DNA of 11,760 bases. It comes from an uncultured bacterium. Lineage in GTDB: Bacteria > Cyanobacteriota > Vampirovibrionia > Gastranaerophilales > Gastranaerophilaceae. The notes under the pieces are model-generated. The model had not been told where the DNA came from and made no database searches. It worked only from the letters and a program-made list of their open reading frames with translations. Numbering within the stretch: position 1 is the first letter of the stretch; the number at the start of each line of letters is the position of its first letter. Positions 11,203-11,760 of this stretch are shown here, one piece after another. The stretch covers positions 1 to 11,760 of the forward strand of contig CACYCU010000113.1 of assembly GCA_902772945.1 (NCBI GenBank). The letters are read 5' to 3'. The translations under genes were made by a program, and so were the position numbers.

Positions 11203-11760
11203 ATGGAAATTTTAATATTTTTGGGTGGTTTTTTTATTGGCGCTTTGTGCGTTTTTATTCCGTTTTTTATAATTAATAAAAACAACAGACGAACTGCATC
11301 TTCTCAAGAACTAATACTGGAAAAAATGCAGGAGCAAATGAAACTTCATTTTGAAAATACGGCAAATAGAATATTCAAAGAGACTTCGGGAGAATTATCA
11401 GAACATAATAAAGAAAAGTTAGAAGAATTTTTTAAACGCTTTAAAGAAAAATTGGAAGATTTTGAAAAACGTTCAGAAGAAAATTTCAAAACAGAGACAG
11501 AAAACTTTACGAAATTTGACTTAAATATAAAAAATTTCTTAGAAACCGGTAATAAAATTTCACAAGATGCAAATTCTCTTGTTAATGTAATGAGAGCAGA
11601 CAACAGAACCTCAGGACGTTGGGGAGAAATTGTGCTTGAAAAAGTATTGGAAGCTTCCGGTTTAAGAAAAGACGAAGAATATAAAATTCAAATGGGAACA
11701 TCTGAAGGCAGACCTGATGCCACAGTATTTTTACCCGAGGGGAGATGTATTTATATAGAC
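11203..11760 (+). CDS. rmuC: RmuC-family DNA recombination protein, 5' part
   Basis: The frame from the ATG at 11203 stays open for 186 codons to the window edge. Residues 3-24 are a hydrophobic N-terminal anchor (ILIFLGGFFIGALCVFIPFF), about 34-128 is a charged coiled coil, and the RmuC domain begins near 125 with NRTSGRWGEIVLEKVLEASGL (134-154) and GRPDATVFLPEGRCIYID (169-186). The family is linked to limiting rearrangements at inverted repeats and has a nuclease-like fold. The catalytic part lies mostly beyond the window. The start is set by GAGGG seven nt upstream; an in-frame ATG at 11197 would be only one nt from that site. Confidence 0.93.
   Translation, partial: MEILIFLGGFFIGALCVFIPFFIINKNNRRTASSQELILEKMQEQMKLHFENTANRIFKETSGELSEHNKEKLEEFFKRFKEKLEDFEKRSEENFKTETENFTKFDLNIKNFLETGNKISQDANSLVNVMRADNRTSGRWGEIVLEKVLEASGLRKDEEYKIQMGTSEGRPDATVFLPEGRCIYID

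Noticed and set aside
1..11760. CRISPR array, tRNA, rRNA, transposase or integrase
   Set aside because: I found no regularly spaced repeats, cloverleaf with CCA end, rRNA motifs or recombinase motifs on either strand.

Overview
The window is AT-rich bacterial DNA (AT well above 60%) with compact, closely spaced genes. The best guess is a non-photosynthetic relative of the Cyanobacteria (Vampirovibrionia/Melainabacteria, Gastranaerophilales-like). Supporting signs are a Ycf23-family gene, an MlaE permease of the Ycf63/TGD1 type, a NarL-type regulator of the kind also found in red-algal plastids, and several sensor kinases in a low-GC genome. This placement is an inference from gene content, not a phylogeny.

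Layout. 1-312 (-): 5' part of ycf23, cut by the window edge. 508-1965 (+): an exported trypsin-like protease and an MlaE-type lipid-transporter permease. 2033-7775 (-): a signalling block reading, in transcription order, a bifunctional (p)ppGpp synthetase/hydrolase (rel), a sensor kinase with a pseudo-receiver and GAF-like region, a CheY-like receiver, and a degenerate PilB/GspE-like ATPase. 7851-8144 (+): a DUF167/YggU protein. 8149-9601 (+): an amino-acid attenuator and the gene it controls. 9566-10954 (-): a minimal soluble histidine kinase behind a NarL-type regulator, with an intrinsic terminator between them. 11203-11760 (+): the 5' part of rmuC.

The most striking element lies at 8149-9601. 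A good promoter (TTGAAA, 17 bp, TATTAT) ends just before a 19-codon open frame with five consecutive histidine codons (MNNQSLKLHHHHHSVLERL). The frame is threaded through four segments that can form mutually exclusive 1:2, 2:3 and 3:4 hairpins, and 3:4 is an intrinsic terminator with a U-tract directly upstream of the next gene. This is the layout of the his-operon attenuator of enterobacteria, but the only gene downstream is a 422-residue protein of no family I recognise. That protein contains no histidine at all. The natural reading is a gene switched on when charged tRNA-His is scarce, encoding a product that can be made without histidine. I regard this as the likely undescribed system here.

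A second theme is initiation with almost no leader. The rel promoter has the same hexamers and spacing as the His-leader promoter, and both start codons sit 9-10 nt after the -10 box, so both mRNAs should be nearly leaderless. mlaE may be similar. Other genes have ordinary AGGAG-like ribosome binding sites.
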